Assembly (NCBI RefSeq): GCF_001676705.1
Contig: NZ_CP016170.1
Coordinates: 5,084,001-5,148,000 of the forward strand
Source of the DNA: Bordetella bronchialis
GTDB taxonomy: Bacteria > Pseudomonadota > Gammaproteobacteria > Burkholderiales > Burkholderiaceae_B
Direction: 5' to 3'
Length of the DNA: 64,000 nucleotides
The notes beneath the pieces are model-generated. The model saw nothing but the letters and a program-made list of their open reading frames with translations. It made no database searches and was not told the DNA's origin. Below, piece after piece: positions 1 through 9,316 of this stretch. Made by a program: the position numbers and the translations under genes. Every line of letters starts with the position of its first letter. Positions within the stretch are counted from its first letter, which is position 1.

Positions 1-26
1 TCTACTGAAGCGGCACCGCGGCCGCG

Positions 27-51
27 GGTACGCCGGGCAGCCCGGCGTACC
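27..51 (+). terminator. Terminator-like hairpin of an upstream gene
   Basis: Perfect inverted repeat with 11-bp arms (GGTACGCCGGG / CCCGGCGTACC) and a 3-nt loop, followed only by a short CTTT. It lies just before the first complete gene and probably ends a transcript entering from the left. The weak T-tract keeps confidence moderate. Confidence 0.45.
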
Positions 52-180
52 GCCTTTCCAGCGCCATGCATGCCATGCACGGGTCGCGCGCCCGGTCTAT
101 TGCGGATCGGCATCCGCTGGCTCAAGCTATGGCATGACCGTTACCACGGTCCTCCCCCACCAAGCTGGATGAGCAACACC

Positions 181-1191
181 ATGAGCCACGATGCACCGAA
201 TCCCACGCAGTATCCCAACAACCTGGCCCGTCCCGTCAGCCAGGCCGACAAGATCCGCCGCATGCGGGACATGCTGGCCTCGGGAAAGATCATCGTCGCC
301 CCGGGCATCTACGACGGCTACAGTGCCCGCATGGTGGAACGCAAGGGCTTCCAGGCCGCGGCGATCAGCGGGTCGGCCACGTCCAATTCACGCTACTCCC
401 AGCCGGACATCGGCATCATGTCGCTGCTGGAAAACGCCAACGCCTGCCAGCACATCGCGCGCTCCGTTTCCATTCCGGTGATGGCCGACGCCGATACGGG
501 CTACGGCAACGCGGTCACCGTCTATCACACCGTGCAGTATTTCGAGGAAGCCGGCCTGGTTGGCATCAACATCGAGGACCAAAGCTATCCCAAGCGCTGC
601 GGCCACATGCGCGGCAAGGAAGTCGTCGACGCGCGCGAGGCCGCGCGCAAGATCGAAGCCGCGGCGCGGGCCAAGCGCGATCCGGGCTTCATCATCAACG
701 CCCGTACCGACGCCATCGCCGTGGAGGGCCTGGACAAGGCGATCGAGCGCGCCCGCATGTACGTGGCCGCGGGCGCCGACATGGTCTATCCCGACGCCAT
801 CCGATCGGCCGACGACATCCAGCGCTTCGTCGATGCCGTCAAGGCGCCCGTCAGCATCAATATGGGTTTCGGCCTGCGTTCGCGCCCCACCACCCCCTTG
901 CTGACGCCGGTGCAGCTGCAGGCCATGGGGGTGGCGCGCGTCAGCTATGCGCGCATGCTGCCGGCCGCGGCCCTGATGGCCATGGGCCAGGCGCTGGACC
1001 TGCTGATGGACAGCGCCGCGACCGGCACGCGCCACGATCGCCCCGACCTGCTGGTGGGCATCGAGGACATCGCTTCGCTGATGGGCTATGCCTTCATCGA
1101 CGAACTCGAATCCAGCCTGCTGACCGAAGAGGAACTGGCGCGCAAATACCACGGGGTGAAGCAGTCCCTCGTGATCCAGGGCGACCATTAG
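181..1191 (+). CDS. Isocitrate lyase / PEP mutase family enzyme
   Basis: TIM-barrel enzyme of the isocitrate lyase/phosphoenolpyruvate mutase superfamily, which makes or breaks C-C or C-P bonds next to a carboxylate using Mg2+. Visible family marks are the early GIYDGYSARM segment, the metal-binding MADADTGYG, the IEDQ strand and a KRCGH motif matching the K(K/R)CGH catalytic loop. Members include methylisocitrate lyase, oxaloacetate decarboxylase and carboxyphosphonoenolpyruvate mutase; the sequence alone does not choose between them. I chose ATG 181 because a GGATGAG stretch precedes it. An in-frame ATG at 169 adds four residues, and the longer ORF from 70 has an unconvincing N-terminus. 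The next gene runs convergently, so it appears monocistronic here. Confidence 0.8.
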   Translation: MSHDAPNPTQYPNNLARPVSQADKIRRMRDMLASGKIIVAPGIYDGYSARMVERKGFQAAAISGSATSNSRYSQPDIGIMSLLENANACQHIARSVSIPVMADADTGYGNAVTVYHTVQYFEEAGLVGINIEDQSYPKRCGHMRGKEVVDAREAARKIEAAARAKRDPGFIINARTDAIAVEGLDKAIERARMYVAAGADMVYPDAIRSADDIQRFVDAVKAPVSINMGFGLRSRPTTPLLTPVQLQAMGVARVSYARMLPAAALMAMGQALDLLMDSAATGTRHDRPDLLVGIEDIASLMGYAFIDELESSLLTEEELARKYHGVKQSLVIQGDH

Positions 1192-1233
1192 ACACGGGCG
1201 CGCAGACCGGCATCCTTGCCGCCGCGCGTGCCC

Positions 1234-2379
1234 TTACCCCAGCTGGAAGCGCTCGAAGCGGGCCAGGGCCTCTTCGATGGCCGCCTTGACGCCGGCCCGC
1301 GGCTTCGCCAGCCAGGTCCACTGCTTGATGACCAATTGGCCCGCCTGGCGATCCGTTTTCAAGTCGACCGCGGCGGCGATCCGGTCGCCGACGAGCACCG
1401 GCAGGGCGAAGTAGCCCAGCACGCGCTTGTCCGGCGGCACATAGGCCTCGAAGCGATGTTCGTAGCCGAAGAATGCGTGCAGCCGCTTGCGCTGGATCAC
1501 CAGAGGGTCGAAGGGCGACAGGATATGCACGCGCGGCGGCGCGCCATCCGACGCAGGGACGGTGTCCAGCGTCGCCGGCTCGGCCCAATGCCGGACCTGC
1601 TCGCGGCCATCGATATGCGTCGGCACCAGCTGCTTGCGCCGCACCCGCGCGGCGATCAGTTCGGCGACCGCCGGCTTCATCGACAGGTTGCCGAAGCAGA
1701 TGGAGTCCAGGCTGGCCATGCCTTGGGCGCGCAGGGCCCGCTCCAGCAGGTACTGGGCGAACTGCCGCTCCGTGGCCGGCCGGGGACGCGGCGGCCAGCC
1801 GAAATGGCGCGGCGCCAGTTCGTAGCGCTTGAGCATCCCGGTGCGCTGGCTGATGGCCAGGTCGCCATTCAGGAAGCCCAGCCGCAGCGCGCGCTTGGAC
1901 GGCTTGCGGCTGTCCCAGGGATGGGTTTTTTCGACGAGCTCTTCTTCGATATCGCGGATGGACAGCGCGCCTTCCTTGCATATGCGTTTCAGCAGGGCGG
2001 CGTAGTCTTCCGGGCTGACGGCGGTGAAGGCCGTACGCGGCGCCTCGCGATGCCGGGCCATCGCGGGCATGTAGTAGCGGTAGTCGGCGGTGGGTACATA
2101 GGAAAGAGCGTGCGTCCAGTACTCGAATACCGATTTGTCCACCGACTGCGCGCGCTCCAGGTCGCCACGCGCATACCGCGGAATGCGGGTATGCAGGATG
2201 TGGTGATGGCTGCGCTCGATCACATGGATGGTGTCGATCTGCACATAGCCCAGATGGGCGACGGCCTGGCGCGTGGCGTCGGGCCCGGCGCCGAACGGTT
2301 CCTCGCGGTCCAGGCATTGCGCGCGCAGCCAGATTGCCCGTGCCTGCGCGGGCGTCAGGACGTATGACGGTTTGCTCAT
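1234..2379 (-). CDS. YcaQ/AlkX-type winged-helix DNA glycosylase
   Basis: 381-residue protein of the YcaQ family (formerly DUF1006), a winged-helix fold whose members remove bulky alkylated bases and unhook interstrand crosslinks. The family catalytic Q-hydrophobic-D motif is visible as Q47-I48-D49 in HLGYVQIDT, followed by the conserved ERSHHHILHTR segment; the C-terminal LSPFDPLVIQRKR and GYFALPVLVGDR stretches are also typical. The QID form groups with AlkX-like members rather than Streptomyces AlkZ (QxQ). The protein is cytoplasmic with no export signal. Its start lies 33 nt beyond the end of the large toxin-like gene on the same strand, so the two could be cotranscribed. Confidence 0.85.
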   Translation of the reverse strand: MSKPSYVLTPAQARAIWLRAQCLDREEPFGAGPDATRQAVAHLGYVQIDTIHVIERSHHHILHTRIPRYARGDLERAQSVDKSVFEYWTHALSYVPTADYRYYMPAMARHREAPRTAFTAVSPEDYAALLKRICKEGALSIRDIEEELVEKTHPWDSRKPSKRALRLGFLNGDLAISQRTGMLKRYELAPRHFGWPPRPRPATERQFAQYLLERALRAQGMASLDSICFGNLSMKPAVAELIAARVRRKQLVPTHIDGREQVRHWAEPATLDTVPASDGAPPRVHILSPFDPLVIQRKRLHAFFGYEHRFEAYVPPDKRVLGYFALPVLVGDRIAAAVDLKTDRQAGQLVIKQWTWLAKPRAGVKAAIEEALARFERFQLG

Positions 2380-2412
2380 GCCTGCATTTTTAGCGCAATC
2401 CGCCAGCCCGTG

Positions 2413-5400
2413 TTAATCCACCACGGTATGGCTGCCGGGATCGCCCGTGGCCACGGAGGATCCGGACGCGGCCTGCTGCCGCACGGCCTGGAGATGCCGC
2501 AGGCGATGCTCGTGCTCGATGGCGATGACACGGATATCGTGCAACACCATGTCCGGCGTGGTCGGGGTTACGGTCAGGGCACGATCGTCGCCGGTCCAGA
2601 ATTCCCGATGATCGCGTATGCGCACCTGGCTGCCGGTGACCGGATGCCTGATGGTAAGCCAGGTGCCCTCCGCGTCGGTTCCGATCGCATCCAGGATGAC
2701 GGCCTTGTCCTTCCTGAACAGGATCAGCGGCGCGTCCGCCCGCAGGGAGCGCTGGAGCATCTGCAGCGTGGCCTCGTGCGTGGCGCCATTGGTGTAGGTG
2801 GTCACCGCGGCCCCGTTGAGCTGGGCGGCCAGCGGCAGCAGGGTATCGCTGTAGGCATCCTGACCACGCGGATACCTGGGCCGCAGCTGCTGGTACCGGT
2901 TCACCTGCTCCACCGCCTGGGCCGGCGTCTTGCCCTCGGCCAGCAGCATCTGGGCACAGGCCTCCGCGTCCCCCAGCTGGTCGGTGGCGGGAATCATGTA
3001 TTGGGCATGCGGCCCTTCCCGCAGCGGATATACGGCTCTTGCGGCGTCGTACGAGGACACCGCCCGCGTGCCCACGCGAAAGCTGACGGCTGCCTTGGCC
3101 GCATCGTGCCGATAACCCGCCAGGACTTCGCCCAATGCCTTGGCATGGGAATAATCCACGATGCGATCCATGGAACGCACGAATTCGCCGTCCAGCAATT
3201 CCGGGGTGACCGTACCGCCCGAATAGCCGCCGGGAAAGCGGCGGACCTGTCCATCGGGGCCCTGGACGAAGTAGTTCTTCCTGGCGTGTCCGACCAAGCC
3301 GGGATGGCGCGCGCGGATGCCGTGTCCGAAGGGCTGCAGTTCCAGCTGCGATTTGCCTGGCGCGACGCCCCCCGCGGGGCTGAAAGAGGAATGGCGCGAC
3401 GGCGGGGTATCGAACGAGAAGGCGCCGCTCGTGCTGCTGGACACGGTGGCCGCGGGCGAGGCCGTGCCCGAAGACACCTGGGCCGGCGACGTGTCCACCG
3501 AGCCTGCATCCAGCGAAGCGCCGCGCGACAAGGACATATCTCCCGAGCCCAGGCGAGGGATCCGGCCGCCGCCTTCCAGCCCGGGCGTGCCGGCCTGGCG
3601 CCACAAGGCCTGGTCCTTGTCGTAGACGATCCGATGCAGGGCCGCTTCGCCGCCGGACGAGGCCGCCGGCACGGCGCGCCAGATCTGCCGCGCCGCCGTG
3701 GAGACGGCCAGGTCCACGGCAATCTCGATATAGTCGTCGCCGATGCGCGCATAGTGACGGCCGGCCAGTGCGATGGTGCCGTCCGCGGCCGGCGGCCGCG
3801 CCCCCAGGCGGGAAAGCAGGTCCGGTGCATTCACGCGGTAGCGCCGTATGGCCTCCACCGCCAGCGTTCGATAGAGCAGGCCGCCGCGGCCCGCCAGCAT
3901 GACGGGGCCGTAGCGCTCGCCGGTACCGGAATGGTATTGCGTATAGGCGCCCGACCGTCCGTAAGGCTGTAGCGGCAGTTCGCCGCCGTGTTTGCCCTGT
4001 GCGACCACGGAAGGGAGCCTGTCGATGGCATCGTCGGCCATGGCTTCCGCCGCATGGACGGGCCGTGCCGGCACGCGCCACCAGCCATCGGCGGGCGCGG
4101 CCGCGCGCGGCGCGCGCGTTATGGCCGCCCCGCCGGCCGCCCCGCCCGCCGGCGCCGCGCCGACGCCGCCGGTAATCGTCCCGGGCCGCCGTGGCACCAT
4201 GCGCCCCCAGATACCGGCGGCGCCCTGCAGGGTCCCGGGCTGGATGGCGTCGCGCAGCGAACGAGCCAGCCGCGCCACGCCATGCACGCCCGACATGCCC
4301 GTCGCCTGGGAGCCCAGCGCGTGCATGGCTGCCGCCCATTGCGGCGACCTCATCGTCGCGACGGTCGCCAGCAGCGCCTGCCTGCCCAGCTTGACGCCCA
4401 GCGCCGCCAGGCGGCCGCCGGCGTACAGCGTAGGGATCAATGAAACGATTTCGACACCCGCGGCCGTCACGGCCGCCGCGGGATCGTTGCGCCGTACGGC
4501 CTGTATCGTCTCCCGGAAAGGGATCAGCCCGCGCAGCAATTCCGCCATCTGCTCCTGCGGCGTCTGGCCCCGCGCCGCCTCGCGAAGGGCCTCGATATCC
4601 TTGCGAAAGGCGGCGGCCAGGCGGGCGTCCAGGGTGGACAGGTCGCCCGCCGCGAGTTCCCCGCGGGTCAGCCGCGTGCGGAACGGCGGCTGCATGCCGC
4701 GGGCGAACGCCGCCTCGCCGAACACGATGCGGCGATTGGCATGGACCCAGTCCTCGATGGAGACATCGGCCGGCAATTCGCGCGGCGGCGCGTTCTTCGA
4801 GGACAGGAAAAAGCGCCGCTCCGCGCCCGCCGACCGGACGGTGTACACATAGCCTTCCGGTTGAAGCACCGTGCGCGCCTTGCCTTCGTAGACGACGGCG
4901 CCGCCCCGCAATGGCATGACCTCGTTGAGGAAGGCTTCCAGCGCGGGCCTGGCGACCGAGACGGTGGCGGACGACAGATCGATGGCGTTCGCGGCGGCGT
5001 GCATGGCCAGCTTGCGTCGCACCAGGATGGCCATCTGCGCCGCGGCCTGGTTCGCATAGGCATCGAAGCGCGCGTCGAACTCCGCATTCAGCGATGCGGG
5101 CAGGCGCGCCAGGATCTCGGACACCTGTGCCGGCGTCGGCCTCGTATTGTCGCGCGTCCACAGCGCCTGCACGTCCTGGGCCGACAGCGCATCGCTGGCG
5201 TAGTAGCGGTCGGCCGGCGTCCTGAGTACCGTGCGCCCCGGCTGTGCGCCCCAGACCATGCTGGCGACGGGATAGTCCACGACGGTGTGCTGGAACCGCG
5301 GGTAGTCCGGGTTCAGGCCGGCCTCGGCCAGTACATCCCGCGCGACCTCGTCGCGCGTGGGCATGCGCAGGTTGTCCAGCTGGTCCATCGCTTGGTAGAA

Positions 5401-5910
5401 GGCGATGGCATCGGCGAACTCCACCCGCACGGCGGACTCCAGCCTTTGCACCAGGCTGCCGGAATCCGCGCCTTGCACGCCGGCCTCGTCCATCAGGCCG
5501 GCCTTGCGCGCGGCGGCCAGGATCAGCGTGTCCTGGCCCAATTGCGCCAGTTCTTCGGGCGTGCAATCCTGCGGCGCGATATCGAGCACGCCGGCGGCCG
5601 CGATGCCGGCCTTCACGGCCATCCAGCGCGGGTCGCCCGCGTCGATGGCCGTGGCGGCCTCCGGCCGCGCATGGCCGTCCCATGGCAACAGCAGCGAGGC
5701 CAGCACCCATACATCGGTGGGCGCGAGGCCGCCGCGTGCCGCCGGGGATGGCTCGCCCGTGGCCGGGGCCTGGGCGAGCGCCGCCGCGGCGCCGGCGCAC
5801 TCGGCGCACGTGGCCGCCACCGCGCCAGGCACGGGCCGCGCCGGCGGGTCCTGGCCTAGCAGCATCCTGACACTGTCCGGCAAGTTGGGGGGGATGACGA
5901 TTACGCTCAT
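2413..5910 (-). CDS. Large toxin-like protein (DUF6543/dermonecrotic-toxin-N type), 1165 aa
   Basis: Very large protein without signal peptide or certain enzymatic domain. ATG 5910 is preceded by GGAGA at proper spacing; a longer frame to 5991 lacks a ribosome site. Residues 150-450 are mostly helical. Residues 450-530 (ELLRGLIPFRETIQAVRR, then a hydrophobic stretch ending ALGVKLGRQALLATV) resemble the end of the DUF6543 domain in pseudomonad dermonecrotic-toxin-like proteins. A Gly/Ala linker lies at 575-605 and a Ser/Thr/Pro-rich linker at 795-850. Residues 940-1105 look like a papain/C39-type fold: candidate Cys985 in EACAQMLL and a strand pair around 1060-1100, but Lys/Ala where His is expected and RHP instead of DP. 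It may be a secreted or injected effector; no chaperone or secretion gene is adjacent. The assignment is from remembered family pattern only. Confidence 0.55.
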   Translation of the reverse strand: MSVIVIPPNLPDSVRMLLGQDPPARPVPGAVAATCAECAGAAAALAQAPATGEPSPAARGGLAPTDVWVLASLLLPWDGHARPEAATAIDAGDPRWMAVKAGIAAAGVLDIAPQDCTPEELAQLGQDTLILAAARKAGLMDEAGVQGADSGSLVQRLESAVRVEFADAIAFYQAMDQLDNLRMPTRDEVARDVLAEAGLNPDYPRFQHTVVDYPVASMVWGAQPGRTVLRTPADRYYASDALSAQDVQALWTRDNTRPTPAQVSEILARLPASLNAEFDARFDAYANQAAAQMAILVRRKLAMHAAANAIDLSSATVSVARPALEAFLNEVMPLRGGAVVYEGKARTVLQPEGYVYTVRSAGAERRFFLSSKNAPPRELPADVSIEDWVHANRRIVFGEAAFARGMQPPFRTRLTRGELAAGDLSTLDARLAAAFRKDIEALREAARGQTPQEQMAELLRGLIPFRETIQAVRRNDPAAAVTAAGVEIVSLIPTLYAGGRLAALGVKLGRQALLATVATMRSPQWAAAMHALGSQATGMSGVHGVARLARSLRDAIQPGTLQGAAGIWGRMVPRRPGTITGGVGAAPAGGAAGGAAITRAPRAAAPADGWWRVPARPVHAAEAMADDAIDRLPSVVAQGKHGGELPLQPYGRSGAYTQYHSGTGERYGPVMLAGRGGLLYRTLAVEAIRRYRVNAPDLLSRLGARPPAADGTIALAGRHYARIGDDYIEIAVDLAVSTAARQIWRAVPAASSGGEAALHRIVYDKDQALWRQAGTPGLEGGGRIPRLGSGDMSLSRGASLDAGSVDTSPAQVSSGTASPAATVSSSTSGAFSFDTPPSRHSSFSPAGGVAPGKSQLELQPFGHGIRARHPGLVGHARKNYFVQGPDGQVRRFPGGYSGGTVTPELLDGEFVRSMDRIVDYSHAKALGEVLAGYRHDAAKAAVSFRVGTRAVSSYDAARAVYPLREGPHAQYMIPATDQLGDAEACAQMLLAEGKTPAQAVEQVNRYQQLRPRYPRGQDAYSDTLLPLAAQLNGAAVTTYTNGATHEATLQMLQRSLRADAPLILFRKDKAVILDAIGTDAEGTWLTIRHPVTGSQVRIRDHREFWTGDDRALTVTPTTPDMVLHDIRVIAIEHEHRLRHLQAVRQQAASGSSVATGDPGSHTVVD

Positions 5911-6067
5911 GCCTGGATCTCCGCGCAAAGAAAATGCGTCGCACGGTGCGGCAAGGCGCACGGTACGACGCATCGAGCGGGGTGGGTACACGCGGCGATC
6001 CGATGGTTCCCGGGGGCGGCCGCTACCCAGGATGACGCCGGCCCGTCAAGGGGCCGTGGCGCTCCGC

Positions 6068-7726
6068 CTATTTCGCGGGGGCGGGCGGCGCGCTCGCGAC
6101 CAGCTGGCCGAAGTCCTTGTCCAGGCGGGACAGGGCATCGTCGATATGCGCGCGGCGCTGCTTGATCCAGTCATCCTGGGCGGCCAGCTTCTCGCGCGCT
6201 TCCTTCAGCATGCGCGCCATTTCCGCCGGCTGCGGGCCGCCCGAGGTGGCGCGGCTCCTGACGATGGCCACGGGATCCAGCGCGGCGCGGAATTCCGCTT
6301 CGCTCATGGGCAGCTCCTGCGCATACTTGGTGCCCTTGACCGTCTCCGCATAGATGCGCTGCGCGTCGGCATATTTGAATTCCAGCGGCTTGATATTGTT
6401 CTGCCGCGCGTACTCCACCACCTGGGACGCGAAGTGGTGTCCTTCGCGGAACGGCAGCTTGTACTTGCGCATCAGCAGGTCCGCCAGCTCCTGCGAAGCC
6501 GTCCAGTCGCTGTTCAGCTCTTCCAGCGCGCGGTCGGGGCTGATCACCAGGGCCTTGAGCACGCGGTCCCATTTCTTCAACACCTTGATGGCGCTGTCCA
6601 CCATCGCGGAGTTCTGTTCCACGTCCTTGGGGTCGGGCATGCCCGGGGTGATGTTGTGCGTCTGGATGATGGGCCCCATCGCCAGCGTAACGGCCGTCGA
6701 GGCATCGCTGCGCGTGGAATTGAGCAGGCCGGGGTTGCGCTTCTGCGGCATGGCGCTGGACACATAGGTATTGCCGCCGCCTTCCTCCAGCAGGATCCAG
6801 GGACGCGATTGCGCGTACTGGGTCATGATGTCCTCGATGAAGTTGCCGGCGTGCAGCGCGACGGCGGTGACAATGGAAGAGACTTCCACCGGCTCGTCCA
6901 TGGAGGACAGCTGCGAGGCATCGTAGGCGTTGTCCACGAGCTTGGGGAACCCGAGGTAGTCCGCCATGCGCTTGCGGTCCAGCGGCCAGCTGGTGCCGTT
7001 CAGGACGGTGGTACCCATGGGCGAGCGGTCGACTCGCGCGTAGGTCTCGCGGATGCGCTGCGCGTCGCGGTCCAGGGCCGCCGCGTAGCCCAGCAGATAG
7101 TGACCGTAGCTATTGGGCTGGGCCGCCACGCCGTTCGTGTAGTTGGGAACGATGGTGTCGACATGCCGGGCCGCCAGATCGATCAGCGTGGTGGAGGTCG
7201 CGTTCAACTGGCTGGCCAGCTCCAGCAGCTTGTCGCGCAGGATGGCCGCGCGGTAGGTGGCGTGCATGTCCTGGCTGGAACGGCCGGCGTGCAGCAGGGT
7301 AACGTCCAGGCCGCCCGCCTTGATCAGCAGCGGCTCGAAAGTGATGACGGTGGAAGGCCGTTTGGCCCCGGGCTGGTCGCCGTCCTGGATCACCTTGGCC
7401 ACCGCGGCGGCCAGGCGCGGCGCCATGGATTTGTCCAGCAGGCCTTCGTCCGTATTGATCACGGCGGTGGCCTTGTTGATTTCGCCCAGCCAGAAGAACT
7501 CGTCGCGACCGGGCGCCTTGCCGATCCTGCCGCTGGCGGCGGAAGGCACGGCCGCCGCCGGCGCGCCGGACGAGGGGGCCTGGGGCGCCCCCGCGGACGA
7601 TGACTGTGCCGGCGCCGCGGGAGACGACTGTGCCGCCGCGACGGAAGTCAGGCAACAAGTCAGGCAACTCAAGGCAATGGCGATACAGCTCGGGGTAAGG
7701 AAACGGCGTCGCGGCTCGGGTCTCAT
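6068..7726 (-). CDS. Exported ArgH/fumarase-superfamily lyase
   Basis: 552-residue member of the fumarase/aspartase/argininosuccinate lyase superfamily. The signature loop is visible at residues 319-331 (N-T-Y-V-S-S-A-M-P-Q-K-R-N), and the HAGRSSQDMH segment (147-156) matches the ArgH substrate-binding HTGRSRND region with substitutions. Unlike cytoplasmic ArgH it has an N-terminal signal peptide (basic MRPEPRRR, hydrophobic core, AAAQ cleavage-like site near 33), then an Ala/Pro/Ser-rich linker to about 66, pointing to the periplasm. Start ATG 7726 has an AAGGAGG ribosome site 6 nt upstream; the longer frame to 7840 is not supported. Substrate unknown. It may act with the flavoenzyme gene just upstream on the same strand. 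Confidence 0.8.
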   Translation of the reverse strand: MRPEPRRRFLTPSCIAIALSCLTCCLTSVAAAQSSPAAPAQSSSAGAPQAPSSGAPAAAVPSAASGRIGKAPGRDEFFWLGEINKATAVINTDEGLLDKSMAPRLAAAVAKVIQDGDQPGAKRPSTVITFEPLLIKAGGLDVTLLHAGRSSQDMHATYRAAILRDKLLELASQLNATSTTLIDLAARHVDTIVPNYTNGVAAQPNSYGHYLLGYAAALDRDAQRIRETYARVDRSPMGTTVLNGTSWPLDRKRMADYLGFPKLVDNAYDASQLSSMDEPVEVSSIVTAVALHAGNFIEDIMTQYAQSRPWILLEEGGGNTYVSSAMPQKRNPGLLNSTRSDASTAVTLAMGPIIQTHNITPGMPDPKDVEQNSAMVDSAIKVLKKWDRVLKALVISPDRALEELNSDWTASQELADLLMRKYKLPFREGHHFASQVVEYARQNNIKPLEFKYADAQRIYAETVKGTKYAQELPMSEAEFRAALDPVAIVRSRATSGGPQPAEMARMLKEAREKLAAQDDWIKQRRAHIDDALSRLDKDFGQLVASAPPAPAK

Positions 7727-7877
7727 GGGGGCCTCCTTCTTGGTGGGCCCCCATTCTATAGGCCATGCACGTCCGATAAGACAGCCCGCCAGACAGCCCG
7801 CCGCTCCGCCTGGCCGGGTCATGCCACCGCGCGACGGCATCGCTTCGGCGCGCCATCCCCGGTGCGCGTGGATACCG

Positions 7878-9059
7878 CTACAGGATCCCTTCCTCCGCGT
7901 AGGGCTGCCCGTCCTCCACCCTTTCGTATCCCAGGCGCGAGAGGTCTATCGTCTGGAAGCCGCCATGGACGATCAGTTCGGCGATGCCGCGCCCGGCGGC
8001 CGGCGCGTGCATCATCCCGTGGCCGGAGAAACCCGCCACCGTCAGCAGATTGGGCAGCCGGCGGTTCCAGCGCCCGATGACCGGATTGCCGTCCAGCTCG
8101 TTCTGTTCGTACAGCCCGGACCATGTGCGGTGGCATCTGGCGGCTTCGAAGGGCGGGAAGCGATGGGCCACCGCGGGCCACACCACCTCTTCGAAATAAT
8201 TGTGGTCCACCTCGAAGTTGTAGCCGCGCGCGGCGTCGCCGGCCACCAGCCCGCCCGAGAATCCCTTGCCCTCCGAACGAAAAGCCAGGCGCGCGACATC
8301 CTTGACGTAAGGCAGCGGCTCGATGGGGTTGCCGGCCGTGAAGTAATGCTCGAAGCGGCGCAGCGGCGACACAGGCAGGTGCATGCCGAAGAAGCGCGCC
8401 ACGTCGCCGCTCCATGCCCCGGCCGCGTTGACGAAGCTGTCGGCGTACAGCATGCCGCCGCCTTCCAGCCGCACGGCCTTGGCCTTGGCCGCGTCCACGT
8501 CGGCGGCCACGACGCGGTCCTGCACGTACTCGACGCCCAGTTCCACCGCCTTGCGCCGGAACCCCCAAAGCAGTCCGTAGGGGTCGCACCAGCCATCCAG
8601 GGGCGTATGCGCGCCGGCGCCCAGGTCCGCCACGTTCATGGAGGGAAACCGGCGCCTCAGTTCGGAAGGCGTCAGCAGATCCACCGTGCAGCCATGCGCC
8701 TGCTGCCGCCGCACGTTGCGCTCCAGGTTGGCGATGCCGGCAGGCGGCACGATGAACAGATAGCCGCCCTCTACCCAATCGATATTGGCGGGCTGCGTCG
8801 CCGTGCCCATCGTCCGGTCGAACGACTTGATGAAGTCTATGCTGAACCGCGACATGGCGATGTTCTCGGGACAGGTGAACTGCACGCGGCAACCGCCCGA
8901 GGCCCGCAGCGCGGAGGCGAACTCGTAGCTGGGATCCGGCTCGATCACGCAGACCGACAGGCCGGGGTCGGCCTGTTTCAGGAAGAAGGCGGTGCTGGAA
9001 CCGACGATGCCGCCGCCGATGATGGCGACGTCATGGCGAGGACATTGGGCTGGACTCAT
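7878..9059 (-). CDS. FAD-dependent oxidoreductase, DAO family
   Basis: 393-residue flavoprotein of the D-amino-acid/sarcosine oxidase (DAO) family, oxidising the C-N bond of an amino or N-methyl acid. The N-terminal Rossmann motif VAIIGGGIVGSSTAFFL with the following VCVIEPDPS acidic end of strand 2 binds the FAD adenosine; the C-terminal TVAGFSGHGMMHAPAAGRGIAELI is the second conserved FAD segment. No twin-arginine or Sec signal is seen, so it is cytoplasmic or peripheral. It lies about 150 bp upstream of the exported lyase on the same strand. The substrate cannot be read from sequence; FOXRED1-like dehydrogenases and glycine/sarcosine oxidases are alternatives. Confidence 0.85.
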   Translation of the reverse strand: MSPAQCPRHDVAIIGGGIVGSSTAFFLKQADPGLSVCVIEPDPSYEFASALRASGGCRVQFTCPENIAMSRFSIDFIKSFDRTMGTATQPANIDWVEGGYLFIVPPAGIANLERNVRRQQAHGCTVDLLTPSELRRRFPSMNVADLGAGAHTPLDGWCDPYGLLWGFRRKAVELGVEYVQDRVVAADVDAAKAKAVRLEGGGMLYADSFVNAAGAWSGDVARFFGMHLPVSPLRRFEHYFTAGNPIEPLPYVKDVARLAFRSEGKGFSGGLVAGDAARGYNFEVDHNYFEEVVWPAVAHRFPPFEAARCHRTWSGLYEQNELDGNPVIGRWNRRLPNLLTVAGFSGHGMMHAPAAGRGIAELIVHGGFQTIDLSRLGYERVEDGQPYAEEGIL

Positions 9060-9316
9060 ATGCGCATCCGTAGGGGCATGAAAGGGCGATCATGCCACTC
9101 CCCGCGGCGGCTGGCTGTTGGAGATTGCCCTGCCCGGAGCCGGTATCCGCGCATTCCGCCAGCCCACGCTGCCGCGTGCCGCATGAGATCGCTTCAACGG
9201 CCCCGCCTGGAATTCCTGGACCGCCATGACCACACAGGCGCCGTGGTCAAGCCAGGGCGTCCGGGCCCAGCCTTGGGCCCATCCCGCTTCTGAACGCACC
9301 TTTTTGTGGAGCAACC

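Noticed and set aside
1094..2317. Long reading frames opposite or out of frame with real genes (for example 1094-2317, 2390-5944, 7257-9293, 26787-29057, 61074-63071)
   Set aside because: They are Arg/Gly/Ala/His-rich shadows caused by high G+C codon bias; the opposite frame in each case encodes a recognised protein family.
2413..5910. BteA-like type III effector identity for the large protein
   Set aside because: The N-terminal 130 residues do not show a recognisable lipid-raft-targeting domain and no chaperone gene is adjacent.
9263..9280. Inverted repeat GGGCCCA-GCCT-TGGGCCC before the 86-aa ORF
   Set aside because: Short, G+C-only, no T-run and no promoter nearby; expected often by chance in such DNA.
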